Of a stretch of DNA of 64,000 nt, positions 22,246-35,449 are shown piece by piece. Source of the DNA: Thermothelomyces thermophilus ATCC 42464 (Eukaryota; Ascomycota; Sordariomycetes; Sordariales; Chaetomiaceae); the NCBI RefSeq assembly GCF_000226095.1, contig NC_016475.1, positions 2,170,001-2,234,000 of the forward strand, written 5' to 3'. Below the pieces are notes generated by a model. That model did not search any database and had not been told where the DNA came from. It saw only the letters and a list, made by a program, of their open reading frames with translations. Each line of letters starts with the position of its first letter. The first letter of the stretch is position 1. The position numbers were made by a program, and so were the translations under genes.

Positions 22246-25200
22246 CGCTGGAGGATGGCCGGTCAGCTTGAGAGAGCATGCGATGGATCTCACTTGAGCT
22301 AGCTAATGGGGCAAAATTACTACACAAGACATCCATGGGTAGATGCTTGAAATCTCTCACTCACACACATCACGCGTTGCCCGCAGTAACAACACAAAGC
22401 ACCGGCTCCTCTGTGCACGTAGAGTCGGGCTCATCCGGACTTAAACAGCCGATCGGGTAGAGATGAATTCTTTCCGAGACACGTGTCAGCGGAGATAGCT
22501 TACCTTCGCACATACTTGTCGGGTAGGCCAGATCGATTACTTGGGGTGGTACGACACTCCGCTCGGCTCCGACGACCACGCAAGCAACAATTGGAAGTCG
22601 GCTCACGGCCTGCATACCTGCCCTAACCCAACACCACAGACTGCCGCAGGATATTCTTGCCGGGATTGGTGTGGCTTGGGGGAGAGATCAACGGGCTGAG
22701 TCCAGTCTCGTCTCCAAACTTTGCTCGACATACCCAACTCAGATGTTTACCTAATCCGGAGAGCTACTCGTTGCCGTGTACTGATCACAACCTCTTTTCG
22801 ATCTGATGCAGATTGGCCACGTCGGACAAGTCGATGCCGCCCACTAACTACCCTTCGCCCCCAACCCCCCCCTTCTTTCCCCCCTCCCTTCCGCGGCCAT
22901 GCACCGATCTGTCGGATCTCGGCTGATTGTCGTGCGACGATGACGGGACACGATATCGTACTTTGCATCCATATTCTGTATGTGCACTGCCCCGGAGTGT
23001 GTCGTGGTTGTGCGGTGTGATCGCTGCGCAGGGCGTTCCCGCGGCCCTCGGGCTCGGCGCACACAAAAAAAAAGTGGGGTGGGGTTGCTTTTTTGAGTAG
23101 CTTCCCCACTACTCCGTACAACTCCGAAGAAACATTGGGCAACTTTCGAGAAACCCGGGGTTGGCGATGTGCAAGAGAAGGTAGGAATCATCGCCCAACC
23201 TGGCCCGTTATCAAACAAATCGCATGCTCGGCTGCTGCTCGCAGAGGTCTTGTCAAGGGCAGTACGGATATGATCATCTCGTCGGTCGACCGAGATAATT
23301 CGTGCACCATTGAAAAGACAAAGAATCATATAAACGACACCCACACTCTTTTTTTTTTCTTATCGTGTAACTCGCCTCGGACAGGCAGGCAGGGAGGCAG
23401 GCACGTACTGTATGTACCTACATACATACGGACGTACCACCTGGCTGAGCCCGACTAGTGGTCAAATTCTTTCTGTCCATTTACATGTTTACAGACCTTT
23501 GCCTTCTTGGTTGCTAGTTAGCGAGTGTACATAGTATGTTCCCCGACTTGCATAGTAGCGCGGTATTGTATGCGTAGACAAATGATATGGGACTTGTTTG
23601 CGGCATGTAATTTCGCCGGCACCCCACTTGCTGCTCTGCGATGCGCCCGTCTACCCGGCTCCTTTCTCAGTGGGTGAATAGCAACGATAAAGATTCGGAG
23701 CGGGAAGTGTCAGACTGCGTCTTCTGGTGTCGTTGCAGGGCAACCCCGGGTCAGACGGCGCGCTAAGACTGCCTGTGATACGACTCCCAGCCGTTCAAAG
23801 GCTTGGCCTCGTGGGATTGTCGTTAAGGCAAATAAAAAGCGAAGCGGGAGTCGAGGCGTTGCCATGACGTCTTATTATCGGAAACTGCGGGCACTGCGCG
23901 GAGCACCGTAGTAGTCGGTAAATAATCCGTACATCCCAAGATAAGTGCAGTGCGCGAAGGGCTCTGGGAGAAGAGATATGGACTTAGCTGCGCAACAACT
24001 CTTGAGATGCTACTGGGTCTCGATGGACCCGACGCTGACTCGGCGGAGGGAGAGCAATTACGTGACAAGTATTCCCAAACGGGCGGGAAGAGGGCAAGCC
24101 CAGGGCATTTCGGCGCGTTCTGATTGGCTGTTGGGGCCACCTCTGCATCGCCCGGTTCGAACGATGGCGGGGCTCTTTGCGGAGTCGGTGCGAGGGTCGC
24201 GTGAGTGACTTGCCCGAGACTTGATATGTGGATGGCGGAAGCTGGGGTACAAGCACTTGGCGGTGAGAGCCCAATACATTTTCAGTGTGGTAAGGCCGAC
24301 GACCTGTTAGTGCGGCGGCTTCGTGTTAGGTGGGGCGCAAGTCCTTGCAGGTAACATGCATGCTGCAACGTTATCTCTGGAGCCTTTTGCCATTACAATA
24401 GAAATTTCAACATGAAATCGACGTCTTTCTTTGATAAGATGTGGGTGTTATCAAGATGCAATGTTGCAAGTCTTCTCCGGATAACTCTGATGCAGATCAG
24501 GCAGCTCCATCTGCCTCAACAACGAGAGCCTAAAGTGAAACTGCTGCTACACTGCGGATTAGTAAAGTCGTCGTTCTTTGCAAGCCTCCCGTAGGTTCAT
24601 CGGCAAAACCGGGCACTCTGGTCATGCCATATGGAAGATGATCTGCGAGAGCGCTGGGTTTGGGAGGCAAACTTGTGGAAAAGCTGGCCCCTGGGTTTCT
24701 TGGATATTAGCTTCTCCTTTTTACTGTGACATCACTGGCCTGCCTAGTGTAGCTCTGTTTTTTTCTCCCGTCTCGGAGTTGCACCCTCCTTTACGGATAC
24801 TCCTTGGTCCTTGCCTGTTTAGGCGGGCCAGGGATATGGGGCTTCTCCCTTCCAACTGCATCTTATCGAGCCAAGCTCCTCCCCAAGCCCCGTTGAACTC
24901 TCTCCACTTTCTCAACGGCAAGACCGAACCTGCGAACGAGTTCCAAACTTCAAAATGAAATACTAAGCAACCGGATCCCACTCGGATCAACAAGTCGCAC
25001 TGCTCCAGGAGTAGAGACGGCCAAGATTCCCCCTGCCTCTACCCCCCTCCTTCCCAGCCGCGCAGCGTGTCTTGCTATCGATGCAAATGACGCGCATAAG
25101 CCTGGCCTATCTCGTCCTGGTCTCTATCATCACATAGATCGGGGCCCCCAATTCGCGGAGTGCCGTGGTCTCGGTCCGCTTTTTCCAAATTCACGACCCT

Positions 25201-26034
25201 GCATAACGCCGCTACTGATTTCCTCGCCTTATCGGTCTCTCTCCCTGTCCACGCCCGCCGCCAGGCCGCTGTGTCCCATTCTCCCTAGTCTCTAACTGTA
25301 CGACACAAGACCGCGGCCGACGAACCCCTTCAGCGGCACGGCGTGGGAAAACCTTCGACCGGTGGTTGCTATCAACGATAAGGAAGGGCCTCTAGTGAGC
25401 TGGTTGCCGGTTGCGCGGGGTACCGATCCCGAACCAAACCTTTACAACGCTACTTGCCAACTTGACCGGGGGAGAGACGGGCGTGGGTAGGTCTGCAAGA
25501 TCGCGAGGGGAATTGTTGTTTTTTTTTTGGGGGGGGGGGGGGGTTTGAAGGGTCTACACTAGTTAGCACTGCGCCGGGAGCGAGAACAAACGTCGCCTTA
25601 TCTACGAACCAGAAGCTTGGTTCTTATCGGCCCCAGACTCGCCCCCGGCGATCTGTCGACCTGCATTGCGGGCAACTGTCTCTGGGGCGCACTAACATCG
25701 CGTCAGCACACCATCTCGGGTTCCGGATTGTTGGCTCAACGGCCAGGGCCTGTTTTGTTGACCTATCCGAGGCGTACCTCCACCCATTGCTCTCATCGGG
25801 CTGCTGCGACGGGGGCGCTTGTGATCTCGATCAAGAGCCGCTTGGCTGGGGAAGTAGCATCTCCGTGCGCTTCCATACGAGCCGCTCCTTGAAGCGACGC
25901 AGTACCGGGTTGCTTGTCCATCCAAGGTTACAGCCCCCCCGGAACATCTTCCTGAGCTGCAGCTTGCCCTTACGCCGCGAGATTGGCAGCAACCCCCCCG
26001 GCCGTGGGCATTTCGCTCAGCTTTTACCTACAAC
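22246..26034. other. 3.8-kb spacer without recognised genes
   Basis: I see no conserved coding frame. It holds one TACGGAGTA-type word (23110-23118 on the minus strand), T10 followed by G15 (25519-25543), and TACATACATAC words near 23410-23435. Short frames around 22850-23340 and 24058-24274 have no protein-like pattern. The end is the promoter and leader of the TamA-like gene. Confidence 0.55.
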
Positions 26035-28770
26035 ATGTCTACCCCTTGCGCCGTCCCCCGGACGGCTCCCATAGCCATTGCGCCAAAACCGCCACGCTTC
26101 CCTCCAAGCCGCCAGAGCAGCATACACCTTGATTCGTTCCGCAGCGGCTTCAACTCGCCCGACTCGGACTCGGTTAGCGGCTTCCCGGCCCACCCTTGCG
26201 AGGCCTGCTTGAACAGGAAGACAGACTGTGCCATGGGCGACGATGAGGAAAGCTGTGTTGCGTGCCTGGTAGCCGGGACCGAGTGCTCTTTGATCGATAG
26301 CCCCGCGCCACGGAAGCGCAAGTTGAACGGCGACGTTGAAACTAGCAGTAGCAAGAGAAGGTGAGCCCCCCCCCCCCTTCCCTCTCCCCCCTCTCCCCTC
26401 TCTCCCTCCTCCAAAGAGCTTTTTTGGTAAAACACCCCACGCCTCGTCCTCTTGCCCTCCTCCAAAGAGCTTTTTTGGTAAAACACCCCACGCCTCGTCC
26501 TCTTGCTTCCCCCCTTACCCCCCCCCCCCCTCTCTCTCTCTCTTTAGTCTACCCCCGTGCCCTCTTTATGAGCCCTTGGCTCGGCACACGACGTCGAATT
26601 ATCTAACGCCCGATTGGCCAATGTAGTTCCCCGGGGCGGTCTGATATCAGGAGACGGCGGCATCAGCAGCAGAGCTTTTCGTGCACCACGACCAGCAGTT
26701 CCCTGACCGAGGACATGGCCAACTTTGGCGGTCCGACCTTGCTGAAACGCACCCTCGGTCTCCAGGCGGACAGATACAGCCAGTATATTGGGCCAACTAC
26801 CGACTTTGAGCCCTCCCTCATTAACCTCTCCCCCTTTGACCCGCACGACGAGAGCCTCCTCGCGCGGGGTACTCTCAGGCGAGTGAGCGATAATGACACC
26901 TTCTTGCTGTTGCCTGATCACAACACTCCCGGCTATGACCACATCCTCGAAGATGCCGACGAGATCGAGAACATCGTGGCACCCCATGGCCGCAAGCTGA
27001 TAGATCTGTATTTTCGGGTCGTGCACCCGGCCTTCCCCATCATCCAAAAAGGCGTGTTCCTCGAAAAGTACGAGCGGTCCCACCGCGAAATATCCCCCCC
27101 GCTTCTCTCCGCCATCTATATCCTTGCCATCAACTGGTGGGAGCACTCGGAGGATCTGGCCGGTCTTCCCCGCCCTAATGTTCGCGAGCTAGAGAGGCTG
27201 GTGCGGACCACGCTGGCTGATGCCATGTACCGGCCCAAGCTGTCAACCATACAGGCCGGTCTGATCCTATCGCAGCGGCCCGAGGGCGACCAGTGGGCTC
27301 CGACGGCTCAGCTCGTCGCCATCGGGCAGGAGCTGGGCCTCCATCTCGATTGCACCCACTGGAAGATTCCGCCATGGGAGCGCGGGCTCAGGAAGCGCCT
27401 GGCCTGGGCCCTGTATATGCAGGTAAGACTCGCTGCACGGAAGACCAGTTCTTCGCAAACCTAACAAGCTGGGAATCAAGGACAAATGGGGGGCACTTGT
27501 CCACGGTCGACCGTCTCACATTTTCGCTTCCAACTGGGCGGTGCAGAACCTCAACCCGAACGACTTCCCCGACGTCGAATGGGACGAGAATGACGTCGAG
27601 GAGAGGTTAGAGATCGAGCGCGGCCGGGTGGTGTTCGGGCAGATGGTGCGGCTCTCACAGATCCTCTCCGAGATCCTCGAGACCTTTTACACCTTGGAAG
27701 CCTCCCGAGCGACTGCCAATGCGGGCGCGCAAGCGACACAGCTGATCCTCTCCCTGGCCAAGCCTATCCAGCTAAAGCTCAAAGATTGGTACTCGGGCCT
27801 CCCGGCCGTCGTCCGCATGGACTCGTCGCTTCAGAGCAGCCTCCATCAGCCCAACCGTCTCTCCAGCATAGGCTACCTCCACCTGGCCTACTTTGCCACG
27901 GAGATTACCCTACACCGGCGCATCATCCGCTCCATGGATACCGCGGCGTCTGCGGCAGCCGCCGCCTCGACGCCCTCGTCTTCTGCCACCTCGCCAGGCG
28001 TCAACCCTCCTCCGGCCGGCGGTAGCAGTGGCGGCGTCGACCCCTACATCCAGCATATTTGCCGCAGTGCCGCCAAGGCTCGCCTCATCTCGGCGATGGA
28101 CTTTGTCAACCGCCTCACGCCCTCCCACCTGCGGGCATTTTGGTACTTTGCCTCCAAAACGAACTTTGCCCTCATTGGCACCTTTGGCTCTCTGCTCTGG
28201 GCGACGTCCCCCGGCCGAGAAGAGGGCGAGTGGTACCGCCGCAGGCTGGGCGAGTACCGCTGGACGCTGTCGGTCAGCTCGAAGCCCGGCGAGGGTAAGG
28301 GGCTGACGGAATTCGCCATGGGCATGCTGGACATCTCAACAGGCCTGCTCAAGAAGCTGCCGGAGAAGCCCTTGCTGAGTCGCAGTGAGAGCGGGGTGGA
28401 TATCGACGCGGCGAGACGACAAAGCCTGTTGGCCTTGGGAGGGACCGGGATATCGGCGAGTGACAGTGGGGGCGGCGGTGTCGGTGGCAGTTCGTTTGGG
28501 AGCGCCGGGAGGAGCGGGTTGACCATGGGGATGGGCATGCGCAGTGGTGCTGTTGGCGGTGGCGCTGGTGGTGGTGGTAGTACTCGTGCTGCTGCTGCCA
28601 GCGGTGCTTTTGGTGGAAGGGGTATGCCTGGTCCGGAGAGCTCTAGCGGGATGCATAGTGCCGAGGCGAGCGGTGTGCAGAGTCCGCTCAGCGAGGAGAG
28701 CGAGAGTGAGGACGAGGAGACGTACGGCAACTTCTCGGCGACGGCGGGAATGGCTGGATTGGCAGATTGA
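26035..28770 (+). CDS. TamA/Dal81-type Zn2Cys6 transcriptional coactivator
   Basis: Exons 26035-26360, 26627-27422 and 27481-28770; 803 aa. The zinc cluster HPCEACLNRKTDC...SCVACLVAGTEC has Cys at 55, 58, 65, 74, 77 and 84 (x2, x6, x8, x2, x6). The middle homology region is highly characteristic: GPTLLKRTLGLQADRYSQYI, LINLSPFDPHDESLL, LIDLYFRVVHPAFPIIQK, LAINWW, QLVAIGQELGLHLDCTHWKI and RKRLAWALYMQDKWGALVHG. Family knowledge: TamA (Aspergillus) and Dal81 (yeast) are nuclear coactivators of nitrogen-source catabolic genes, and TamA acts largely without its zinc cluster. The last 150 residues are Gly/Ser-rich low complexity ending in acidic ESESEDEETYG. Subfamily assignment is from remembered motifs. 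Confidence 0.75.
26404..26505. repeat. Perfect tandem duplication, 2 x 51 bp, in an intron
   Basis: 26404-26454 and 26455-26505 are identical over 51 bp (both carry GAGCTTTTTTGGTAAAACAC). They lie in intron 1 of the TamA-like gene, between poly-C tracts. Identity implies recent origin. Confidence 0.95.
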
Positions 28771-29982
28771 GTTTCTGCTCGGACCGACGACGTGCTCCCA
28801 GGCTAGCGCGATTTATCCCGTGGCTGACAAGTTGAAAGTTTGCGTCGTGGCAACTGGTGGTGGAGCGGCTTTTTGACTCGGCCGGATATTGCTACAACAT
28901 TAAAGATCTGGCCGGCCCGTTCCTTGGTGCTGGTGCAGAGGAGGAGGATAAGCCATTGCGATCGACCGTGGGAAAAGGGACGGGACGTTTGCGCAGCATG
29001 GCGTGCCGAGCACGCGATCTAGGCCGGAGCCAGTAACGCGCTGCCGAGCTGAGATGGGGTGGGATGGCGTCATCCCGACAAACACCCTGCCCGACTCGTC
29101 ATATTTTTGTTTTTATTCCCGCTGACGTCGACGATGCCTCCCGAGATGGGGGCAAGAACAGCACGACAGCTTGATGTTGGGGACGTCAGGCTTGGTATAC
29201 TACGGGTGTCGACCTGCACAGCCGGATGGGAAGGCGTGCTTTCGCGATTAGTCACAATGGATGGTCACCCCCTGTCGGGTTGGCCCGGGCATGTGTGATG
29301 AAGGGGGATGGACGGATTTACAGCAAACGAGTTTTATGTGTCATGTCCTTTTTCTTTTTTTTGTTTTTCTTTTTTTTCTTTTTCATCTCGTTTTATTTTT
29401 TTTCTTTTTCATCTCGTTTTATTTTTTTTCTCTCTTTTTTCTTGGGGGTTCTTTTCCTCCTCTCTCTCATTTCGTCTTATCGCTTGTTTCAACTTTCAAC
29501 AGGAATGACCTGGACTTGATACCCACCAGCTTATAGACGATTTCTGGGTGTCTCTGTCCCTGAAGTAAGCATTGGGGGACCTGATTTGCTCATTGCAAGT
29601 GCGTCGGAGTTGCTAGATTGGTGGAGATTAAGGGTATATACTAGTAGATTGCTTACGACGGACGAAATCAAAGTACGGCCGTATTTTATTTTATCTTTGC
29701 ATCTACACAGTACGGCCTGCTCAAGAATGCATTGCCACTGTGCATCTCAGCGACCCCCCACGAGCTACTATTGAGCTTCTATTCTGCAAAAGAGGAAAAA
29801 GCGCCTAGAGTGGGGGGGTATCTAGTTCTACTCTAAACAAACAAAAAACAAAATTATGCAAGATCCTTTTCTTCCCAGACAAGGAAGCCCCAACTCCTCT
29901 TGCCCACACCGGAATGGGATAATTATATACCAATACCTATAATACGCGTGTGTGGCAAAATCAAAACAAGGGTTCACAGGTC
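28771..29982. other. Convergent spacer with poly-pyrimidine block
   Basis: Shared 3' region of the TamA-like gene and the minus-strand efflux carrier. 29347-29470 is nearly pure pyrimidine and includes a direct repeat of a roughly 28-bp T-rich unit containing TTTTTCATCTCGTTTTATTT (around 29380-29435). No gene is recognised. Confidence 0.6.
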
Positions 29983-32072
29983 TTAGTTTGCGCTCTCCGA
30001 GCCGTTATTAGTAACATCAACGCCCTTGGCCTCCCCTTCCTCAGCCTCCCCCTCGGCGGGGGCGGCGGCGGGGGCGGGCCGGCGCTTCTGGATCTTCTTC
30101 CAGCTCAGGCCGCAGGCGGCGAGGAAGGCGGCGCCGGCGCAGGCGACGGTGATGTAGTAGGTGTTGCGCAGGCCGTGCATGTAGGCGGTCAGGACGGCGG
30201 TCAGGTATCGCGAGGCGTGCATGCGCTCGAGCACGCGGGGGATCTCGGAGGCGCCGCTGTGGATCAGGACCTGGGGCGGCAGGCCGGGGACGGTGCGCTC
30301 CATCTCGTCGGCCAGGCCGTTCTGGAAGACGGCCTGGGCGACGGCGATGAAGACGGCGCCGCCCATCGCCTGGAAGAACTGCACGCACGCCGTCGCCTGC
30401 GGGATCCACTCGTGCGACACGCTGTTCTGCACCACCAGCGCGCCCGTCTGGAAGCCGATGCCGATGCCGAGGCCTGTCTCGGGAAAGGGGAATATGTGTT
30501 AGAGAGAGCACGGGTTGGTCCGGTTCGGAACCCCCACCCCCCGGACCCCAGGGGAAGGGGGGGGGGAACATGATGGTGGCGACAAAAATGCAGGGGGAGG
30601 GAAGTTGCAGAGGTTTAACGTACCGGCAATGACTTGGTAGCCGAACCAGACGCGCAGCGGGCTGTCGAGATCAAAGGTCGTGATCATGCCGGCGCCGACG
30701 GTGAAGAGGACCATGCAGGGCAGGACGAAGGGGTTGTAGTACCCGACGGCCGTGATCAGGCCGCCCGCGGAGACCGAGGTGACGACGACCGAGATGAGCA
30801 GCGGGAGCAGCTTGATGCCGGCCGTGACGGCGGAGTCGCCCTGGATGGCCTGGAAATACAAGGCTGGTTGGTGGTCTCAGCTCGATTCCGTTCCGTTCCG
30901 TTCCCTTTCTTCCCCAAGTGAGGAGGATAAAAGGGGAAAAAAAAAGGGGGGGGGGGAAACAAAGGAAAATGGAAGGGTAAAGTCAACTTACATAGATAAT
31001 AGACCAAGGGGAAGAAGCCGGCGCCAAAGAAGAAGGAAAAGAACATGGCGCAGACGACGTCCTTGTTCTTGAAGAGGCGGGGCGGTAGGGTGCCCCGGTC
31101 GCCCCTCCAGATCTGGATGGCGGCGAAGATGATGGCCATGAGGGCGAAGCCGACAAAGAGGCCGATGACGACCGAGCTGTCCCACGCGTACTCGGTGCCT
31201 CCCCACTGCAGGGCCAGCAGCAGGCAGACGATGAAGGAGACGAGCATGAGGGTGCCGAGCAGGTCGAGGCGGAGGATGCGCCGGACCAGGGTCGGGCGGG
31301 GAGGAGGGTTGGTGGGCAACCCCTGCTCGTCGGCGGCCTGCTTGATGCGGAGGAAGGTGAAGATGGCGAGCATGGCGGCGCCGCCGATGGGCAGGTTGAT
31401 GTAGAAGCACCAGCGCCAGGTGACGTGGTCGGTGAAGGCGCCGCCGAGGAGGGGACCGGCGACGCTGGCGATCCCCCACATGGCGCCGATGAGGCCGAAG
31501 GCGACGGGGCGCTGGCGCAGGGGCAGGGTGTAGGACAGGATGACGACGCCGCCGGAGAAGAGGCCGGCGGTGCCGAGGCCGGCGATGGCGCGGCCGGCGA
31601 TGAAGGCGTTGCTCGAGGGCGCGAGGGCGCACACCAGGCTGCCGACCTCGAAGACGAAGACGGCGGTCAGGTAGGTCCACTTGACGCTGAACATGCGGTA
31701 GATGGACCCGTACACGGGCTGCAGCGCCGTGGTGCTCAGCAGGTAGGCGGCGCCGTACCAGCCGATGTCCTTGACCGAGCCGAACTCGTCCGTGATGGCG
31801 CCCAGGGCGGGCGCGATGATGGTCTGGTCCAGGGCGACGAGGAAGACGGCCAGGCAGAGCGAGCCGATGATGAGGAACAGCCGGATGCCGGTCGGGTAGA
31901 CCACATCGGCGTTGTCGCGCCCGGCCTTGGCGGCCCCGAAGGGGTCGTCGCCATCCTTACCCTTACCCCCGTCGCCGGCCGTCTCTTCTTCTCTTACCTT
32001 GGGCGACTGCGCCCCCGGGGGAGTGGCCTTGTCGGCCTCCGTGTCGGTGGTCATGTTGTCCTTGTCGAGCAT
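29983..32072 (-). CDS. MFS drug:H+ antiporter, DHA2 (14-TM) type
   Basis: Three exons on the minus strand, 30992-32072, 30624-30863 and 29983-30473; 603 aa. After a 60-residue charged N-terminus, the first helix carries the DHA2 signature LVALDQTIIAPAL. Motif C of antiporters follows in helix 5 (VAGPLLGGAFTDHVTWRW), and CFYINLPIGG in helix 6 is typical of this family. Splice 1 restores VYYLSLYFQAIQGDSAVTAG and splice 2 restores VIAGTGLGIGIGFQT; the latter are conserved. About 14 helices are expected, ending in a Lys/Glu-rich cytoplasmic tail. By family it exports drugs or secondary metabolites from the plasma membrane or vacuole. No biosynthetic genes are adjacent, so a general detoxification role is as likely as self-protection. 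Confidence 0.9.
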
Positions 32073-33260
32073 CTTCCGGGTCTTCTAGATAGATGTGAGC
32101 TGTGGACTGGACTGCCGAACCTCGTCAAAAGTGATGATGGGGATGTCGGCCAGAGAGGGGTGAGGATGGAGTGCGACAGGAGGCCAGTTCAGCGCCTTTA
32201 TATTATATATATATATTATATATTGCTGGAGCCCGAGTCACTATCGCGACTTTGCTTGCCCCAAACCAGCGGAGAGAGCCACGGGCAAACGACCGATTCG
32301 CCGATGCCGAGAGGGTTGCAACGAATGACGTTTCTTCTCCGAGCCGGGTCTGGATATCCAGCGCTATCTGAACGCGCCAGAATTTTTCTAGTGTAGCCCC
32401 CCTCGCGCTTGCGATTGCTCCCTGCCGCCCCCCGATTTCCCCACGTTCCAAGGCCAAGAAGCGGAACGGCTCTTTGCTGTGCTCCACCACCACCATCCCG
32501 TCTGGGAATTGCTCGCGCAATAATTGGCTGGCCGCCCCAGCTCGGGGTGGACCCGTCCGCTCGGTGTTGAACGCAGATTATCCGGCGCTGGGGGATGTGT
32601 GCTTGGCTGAAAGCTTGAATAGTGCCGAAAAGGGAAATGAAGCGTGGCATTTGGTCGGTGCTCGGCGTCCTTGTTCCACCGAGGCCCAACAACTACTCCG
32701 TATTGGATCTTGTAATAGTAACGGTCCAACAGTCGGTCTGAGTTGAAGCCCAAAGCAACGTGAATGTCGTGGATTGTCGAGAGTGTGTGTGTGTGCTGCG
32801 TAGTGGACTGTAGTACACTACAGTTTATTAGTGTAGCGCCCATGTATGCGCATATGCATGTACCACGGTACAGTACAGTATGTTTGTACAGACATACATA
32901 CATACATACACCGTAAAAAAAAAGAAGCTAGCGCAGCTGTCGTGGCTCTCGGGGTTGACGACAGCATCTTGCTGCCGCGTGGAGATGACGTGTTGTCGGC
33001 CTCGTGCACCCTCCCTCTCTTCCCTACACTTACTCCCTCGCTCACACCTCCTCTCTCTATTCATGACTCGTCATTCACCGGCCGCAAACCGCCTGTCTTT
33101 CTGGCTTCCCAAATAAGAAACTGTTGCGGGGAGCGTGGGCAGGTCGCAGAGCGGCGATCCGTCAAGACGACGACGCGCAGTCGGCCGCGCAGTCGGCCGC
33201 GCCCGTTATCGCACACATCCCCGTACGTACCCTCCCTCTCTCTCTCTCCGTTAGAGGGAC
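32073..33260. other. Spacer with efflux-carrier promoter
   Basis: The minus-strand carrier is transcribed away from this region. It holds an AT-rich block, TATTATATATATATATTATA, at 32201-32222, one TACTCCGTA word (32694-32702), GT repeats near 32787 and TACA repeats at 32895-32912. Pyrimidine-rich DNA precedes the RXT2 3' end. No gene recognised. Confidence 0.55.
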
Positions 33261-34874
33261 TCACTTCCGATTCCTCGTCTTCTTCTGCGTCTGCGCCGTC
33301 TCCTCCTCCACCTCATCCTCGCCCTTCTTCAGGTCCTCCGTCAGACCCCACTCCTCCTTGTCGTACCAGTCCTCCCCGTCCGACATGTCGCGGTTCGGCC
33401 CGCAGTGCGCCTCGGCCTTGGCCCACTGCCACACCGTCCTGCGGAGCCGGTCCGCCTTGAGCAGGCCTTCGTACAGCCGCTTGGTGTTCCGGCAGATCTC
33501 CTCCTGCTTCTGAACGTACAGCAGCAGCAGCCGCCGCACCTCTTCGGCTTCCTGCTCGGGGAGGCCCAGATCGCGGTCCTGCCGCGCTGCCGGCGGTAGC
33601 TTGAAGAGCGGGTGGATGAAGAGTTCGTCGAGCGGTTCCGCGGGCAGCACCGGCGACGGTGCGGTCTGTACCTTGGGCGGCGGAAGCCCCGAAGGCAAAG
33701 TCGGCCCTTCTCGGCCGGCGCCCGGCGCCTCGGCCATCTCCACGTCTGCGACCCCCGCCGCCGCGTCCGGCTTGCCCGAGGACCCGCCCGCGGCTGCTGG
33801 CCCGTCCTTGCCCTCTGTTTCGTGATCCGTCTTGCCGTTGACTTGGCCGTCCCTGTCGGCGCTCTCGGCCGTGCCTGATCCGCCACCCGTGTTTCCATCG
33901 CCGTTGGCGTTCGTGTGCCCGTCTGATAGCGTGCCCTCGTTTGCCGCTGCTTCGCTGCCCGGTTCCTTGTCCTGTTGTCGTGTGCTTCCAGCCGCGGGTG
34001 CACCCTGGGCTGTCCCTCGCATCGCTGACTCGGTACATGTATTCTTGTGGCTTCCGTTGACGCCGGGTGCCGAGGGTCCTGTGGGAACGCGGCTGGCGGG
34101 GCGGTTGAAGAAGCTCACGGTGTCGCTGAAAAGCAGCGCGTCGCGGTCATCGGGTGCCGTCATCAGCCCGCAGGGGGCCCACGTGTTGTCGCCAACCAGT
34201 TTGGTGAGCAAGGGCTTGGCTTTCCAGAGCGCCTTGTTCTCCTTTTGCATCAGACTGCGGCCCTGCTCGATCAGTTCGTTGAGTGCCCTTGAAGTGAACG
34301 GCCGCGAGAACGTCGGATGTGACGGAAGGTCGGTGACGGAGGTCAACGGAGCGAGTATCTCTGTCGTGTACGTAATCCATGCGGGTCAGCATTGTCAGTT
34401 GACGAGAAGCGTGAGATGCGCATGGGGCACGCACGTTCGAGGTGGATGGAGGAGTAGGGGTTCTCCTCCATGGCCGAGGCAACCGCCTCCTGGATCTGCT
34501 CCTCGTCATCGTCGCTATCAATGTCGTAGCCATCCTCGTCGATCAGAGGCGGGTTGCGGTGGATGATTGCCCGTTGGTAGCCGGCGTGCTCTGCCATCTC
34601 CTTGTACGCGGTAGGCCCCGCAGCCGACAACAATCGGCCTTGGTGAACATATCTCGCCCGCTTCTTCAGCTTGTTGCCCCGGTTTGTCGGCTGGTCGATG
34701 GACGAGTCGGAATCCGAGTCTGCAACAACGGGTGCTGTGGTCAGAAGGCGAGCTGCAAGAGGGTAAGCAGAACCTGCGTGATGCGCGCTTCGACTGACCG
34801 TAGGCTTTGCGCTTCAGCTTTCGCCTGAGCGCGAGGATTGTGTCCAAAATCAGGGCCTGCTGCTGTGTCGACAT
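33261..34874 (-). CDS. RXT2: RXT2-like subunit of the Rpd3L histone deacetylase complex
   Basis: Three exons on the minus strand, 34799-34874, 34435-34719 and 33261-34360; introns of 79 and 74 nt; 486 aa. The start MSTQQQALILDTILALRRKL is followed by the conserved RXT2_N block: DSDSDSSIDQPTNRGNKLKK, ARYVHQGRL, YKEMAEHAGYQRAIIHRNPP, DEDGYDIDSDDDE. The first splice completes the Asp of DSDSD and the second gives HLEQILAPLTSVTDLPSHP. Residues 210-360 are low-complexity Gly/Ser/Asp; the C-terminal third has the helical IHPLFKLPPAARQ and LYVQKQEEICRNTKRLYEGL, then an acidic, Lys-ended tail. Family role: nuclear accessory subunit of Rpd3L, repressing transcription by histone deacetylation. Confidence 0.85.
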
Positions 34875-35449
34875 GGTGACTGCAGCGGCGTGTGGCGTGT
34901 GCAGCCAACAGAGAAACGCTTAGACGTGTGGTCCAAGTCGGCGCGTTGGGGCGGCGGTGGGCAACCGAGGTTCTGGAGGCCAAGGTTGATTGTCAAGTTG
35001 GTGGTTGCTGGCGCGATGATTCGAGTTCGCAACGCTACGCATGGCCTGCCCTTTCAGAACCCGCAGCGGGCAGCAGCGGCCTTCGCGGTAGAGTGGGCGC
35101 CGAGCAAAGTGGGCTCGCTCCGTAGTAACGGCGGGTACTCACTCAGGGTTGGGGTTGACCGCATGGGACCAAGAACCCGCAAAAATGAAGTGTGCCAAGC
35201 CTCGATTCCTCGCAAGTACGAATACTGTACCTCGGAGCTTCCATTTCAAGCTCCAGCTGCTTCCTGCTCCTGCTCCTGCATCATCCCACCTCCATTGCCT
35301 CTCGTCTCCACGCCCGTAACGGGTCATCATCAAACAGTCATCACACATAACTCAGGCACTCATCTGCCATCTCGTAGACTCGAGTCCTTCAGGGCATCAC
35401 GCTGCCATTACCGAATTGACAGGGACAAATTTGCCCCGCCACCGCAATC
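34875..35449. promoter_or_regulatory. Divergent promoter region, RXT2 / two-TM protein
   Basis: 575 bp between oppositely oriented starts (34874 minus, 35450 plus). It contains the short pyrimidine-rich stretch CTTCCTGCTCCTGCTCCTGC at 35259-35278 and the CACAAA-free leader ending CACCGCAATC before the plus-strand ATG. No individual factor site could be assigned. Confidence 0.5.

Noticed and set aside
31425-32396. 323-codon plus-strand frame opposite the efflux carrier
   Set aside because: Antisense of a coding exon with clear MFS motifs.
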